Shown here piece after piece: positions 6,415 through 8,051 of a DNA stretch of 8,051 nt. This DNA is from JAAYJM01 sp964498585 (GTDB lineage: Bacteria > Bacteroidota > Ignavibacteria > Kapaibacteriales > UBA2268): positions 1 to 8,051 of the forward strand of contig CAZCHH010000095.1 in NCBI GenBank assembly GCA_964498585.1. Direction: 5' to 3'. Numbering within the stretch: position 1 is the stretch's first letter; each line of letters opens with the position of its first letter. The notes below the pieces were generated by a model that saw only the letters and a list, made by a program, of their open reading frames with translations, ran no database searches and had not been told where the DNA came from. The position numbers were made by a program, and so were the translations under genes.

Positions 6415-6858
6415 ATGAGAAAGCAATTATATAGGACAAAAAAGAACAGCATAATAGCAGGAGTCGCTTCTGGATTAGCAGAATATTTTGAAATTGACCC
6501 TGTAATTGTAAGAGCAATTTTTATAATTACTGCTTTAGCTTGGGGAACCAGTATTGTAATTTATTTAATTTTGTGGGTAATTATTCCTCGTGAAAAACAA
6601 ATCAAAGAAGTGCAACCGGAGATGATTGATGAAACACTGTTTGAAGCTTACGAAATAGAGCGGCAAAACAAACGTGAAAATCGTAGAATTGCAGCAGGTA
6701 TTTTTTTGATTATATTAGGTGGTTTTATATTCATTGATAAAATTTTCCCTTGGTTTGATTTAGGTAACATTTGGCCTGTTTTCCTTATTATTCTTGGTAT
6801 CCTTGTACTTTTAAAGCTTCCTTCTCGCTCAAATAACAATTCAAACATTAATTTTTAA
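6415..6858 (+). CDS. PspC-domain membrane protein
   Basis: This 147-residue membrane protein starts with a PspC domain (about 1-60): RKQLYRTKKNSIIAGVASG, LAEYFEIDPVIVRAIF, then a transmembrane helix ending YLILWVIIP. PspC domains occur in envelope-stress proteins; in E. coli, PspC senses inner-membrane damage. After a charged linker (60-90) come two more hydrophobic helices (about 92-109 and 119-134) with the GIFLIILGG...WPVFLIILG pattern of the LiaI/LiaF-type membrane module (DUF5668). The ATG at 6415 is preferred over a TTG at 6400 because GGAAAGGG sits just upstream at ribosome-binding distance and PspC homology begins at once. The stop lies 6 bp before the next gene, so the two are probably one operon. 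No pspA, pspF or pspB is in the window, so calling it a phage-shock system would overreach. Confidence 0.85.
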   Translation: MRKQLYRTKKNSIIAGVASGLAEYFEIDPVIVRAIFIITALAWGTSIVIYLILWVIIPREKQIKEVQPEMIDETLFEAYEIERQNKRENRRIAAGIFLIILGGFIFIDKIFPWFDLGNIWPVFLIILGILVLLKLPSRSNNNSNINF

Positions 6859-6864
6859 AATAAA

Positions 6865-7833
6865 ATGAGTAAAATTAACGAAAATGGGAAAAAAGGAACT
6901 TTATTTTGGGGGTTCTTACTTATAAGTATTGGTTTATTGCTTCTTTGTGACCAACTGTATAATAACCTTAATTTGATGTTTGTTTTCCGACTATGGCCTC
7001 TTTTATTTGTAATCTGGGGAACAGCATTATTAAAAATACCTGATTTAATAAAAAATATTATGTCAGCTCTTTCCGGAGTAGTATTAGCTTTTTTTATAGT
7101 TGCAATTATGCTTAATGGATTCGAGTATTTTACTGATAATATTGTTTTCAATATTGATAACAATAAAGAGTGGCAATGGGATGCTGACATTTCGGACACA
7201 AACAATTATATAGGAAAAACGTTTACTCAATCTTATGAAAATCAGTTCGATACTGCAAAGTTTGTTATTGATGGTGGCGCTGGCGTATATTCTATTAAAG
7301 ATACAAGTAGCTATCTTATTGAAGTAAAACCTAATAGTAAATTTGACGAATTTAATTTAAGTTCGGATACAGAATCGAAAACCGTTTACTTAAAGCTTCC
7401 TTCAAATTTGAATATTAATCTTTTAAAAAAGAGTAGTAACAGTCGAAAAGCATCAATAAAATTAAATTCCAAACCGCTTTGGGATTTCGATTTCAATATT
7501 GGTGCTGTAAAATTTGATGCTGATTTTACAGCTTATAAAATTAAAAAAATGGAACTGAATTGCGGTGCTTCCGAAATTGTTATGAAATTCGGTGCTAAAT
7601 ATGACACTACTAATATTTCTATAAATGCAGCTGCTTCGAAAATTAGAATTATGATTCCCAAAGAAATTGGTGCTGAAATTTCCACTACTTCAGGCCTTTC
7701 CAGCCATCGATTCCCCGATTTCAGTAAATTTGATGATGATGTTTTTCGCTCGAAAAATTATTTATCAAGTTCAAAAAAGTTTTTTATTCAAATTTCCTCA
7801 GGTATTACAGATATTAAAATTATCAGATATTGA
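6865..7833 (+). CDS. LiaF-like membrane protein with beta-rich outer domain
   Basis: This 322-residue protein has three predicted membrane helices (about 12-30, 37-57, 65-84). The first two repeat the G-F-L-L-I-x-I-G...L-W-P-L-L-F-V-I-W-G pattern seen in the upstream PspC-domain protein. The rest (about 90-322) is a soluble beta-rich region with repeated short motifs of the kind in LiaF/toast-rack (DUF4097/DUF2154-like) proteins: FVIDGGAGVYSI (133-144), MELNCGASEIVMKFG (229-243), ISINAAASKIRIMIPKEIG (251-269) and a final IQISSGITDIKIIRY. LiaF-type proteins regulate envelope-stress signalling in Firmicutes. In this phylum their role is not well defined, and no LiaR/LiaS-type two-component pair is present. 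The ATG follows the PspC gene's stop by 6 bp, supporting co-transcription. Confidence 0.82.
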   Translation: MSKINENGKKGTLFWGFLLISIGLLLLCDQLYNNLNLMFVFRLWPLLFVIWGTALLKIPDLIKNIMSALSGVVLAFFIVAIMLNGFEYFTDNIVFNIDNNKEWQWDADISDTNNYIGKTFTQSYENQFDTAKFVIDGGAGVYSIKDTSSYLIEVKPNSKFDEFNLSSDTESKTVYLKLPSNLNINLLKKSSNSRKASIKLNSKPLWDFDFNIGAVKFDADFTAYKIKKMELNCGASEIVMKFGAKYDTTNISINAAASKIRIMIPKEIGAEISTTSGLSSHRFPDFSKFDDDVFRSKNYLSSSKKFFIQISSGITDIKIIRY

Positions 7834-7935
7834 GTAAGTTATCGAGATTTTACTTTTAAAATTTAAAGATGTTTTTTCTTTCCCAAAAAAAATTAAGATT
7901 TGTTTCTCTGCTTTTAGAACTAAAAATCAAATATA

Positions 7936-8051
7936 GACCTATCTTAATGGAAATGACATAACTAAATGTGAATGTCAGAATCCATTTTATTATTGTTCAA
8001 AGCTATTCAATTTTAGCTATTTCAATGAAGCACTTGGGCTTGCCCAAATGT
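7936..8051 (-). repeat. Inverted repeat element, copy C, cut by window end
   Basis: Reading the minus strand from 8051 down to 7971 gives 81 bases that match 5944-6024 of copy A with only 5 substitutions and no gaps, about 94 percent by hand count. The CATTTGGGC-type hairpin is retained with one G-T wobble. Beyond that, copy C lacks about 12 bp relative to A, then resumes with a tail (7941-7963, minus) matching A's tail at 19 of 23 bases. The left half of the element would lie beyond 8051. With copy A, it places inverted repeats on both sides of the PspC/LiaF gene pair. Confidence 0.72.

Noticed and set aside
6855..7205. Open frame of 116 codons on the minus strand
   Set aside because: It is antisense to the LiaF-like gene, whose membrane helices and repeated motifs are clearly real; the opposite strand shows no recognisable domain.
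7853..7877. Possible terminator after the LiaF-like gene (CTTTTAAAATTTAAAG followed by a T-run at 7872-7877)
   Set aside because: The stem is all A/T apart from one pair and cannot form more than about four good pairs, so it is indistinguishable from AT-rich background.
7912..7925. TTTTAG-AA-CTAAAA inverted repeat
   Set aside because: This is a six-base A/T stem with a two-base loop and no T-tract; it is expected by chance in DNA of this composition.

Overview
The window is strongly AT-rich bacterial chromosomal DNA. Three things place it in the Bacteroidota or a close relative (Ignavibacteria/Kapabacteria side of the FCB group): a very large secreted protein ending in a type IX secretion (T9SS, Por) sorting domain; Bacteroidota-style promoter boxes (TAnnTTTG, one with a TTG exactly 19 bp upstream); and starts that mostly lack a Shine-Dalgarno sequence. 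The genus cannot be determined from the sequence alone.

Layout. Bases 1-233 are non-coding and hold small repeats plus a promoter-like box. A family 9 glycosyltransferase (WaaF/RfaF-like, 234-1280, +) follows. Converging on it, with the last 23 bp of both genes overlapping, is a 1146-residue secreted multidomain protein (1258-4698, -). It has a signal peptide, three copies of a VWGD-type module, five fibronectin-III-like repeats, a duplicated GW-type domain and a C-terminal T9SS sorting domain. Divergent from it is queG, epoxyqueuosine reductase of tRNA queuosine synthesis (4833-5741, +), probably starting at a TTG codon. A non-coding stretch (5742-6414) carries two palindromic, MITE-like repeat elements. 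Next comes a two-gene unit: a small PspC-domain membrane protein (6415-6858, +) and, 6 bp later, a LiaF-like membrane protein with a beta-rich extracytoplasmic part (6865-7833, +). The window ends inside an inverted copy of the repeat found upstream of this pair.

How the genes fit together. The PspC and LiaF-like genes look like one operon for an envelope-stress or membrane-associated function; they share the same two-helix membrane module. The glycosyltransferase acts on LPS or a similar surface glycan. T9SS cargo is often anchored to surface LPS, but adjacency here is not proof of a functional link. QueG looks like an unrelated housekeeping gene. The genes themselves are ordinary. The most unusual material is the repeat family, with two full elements, an inverted third copy and a degenerate half copy, which brackets the PspC/LiaF pair. 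I see no CRISPR array, transposase, rRNA, tRNA or phage gene.
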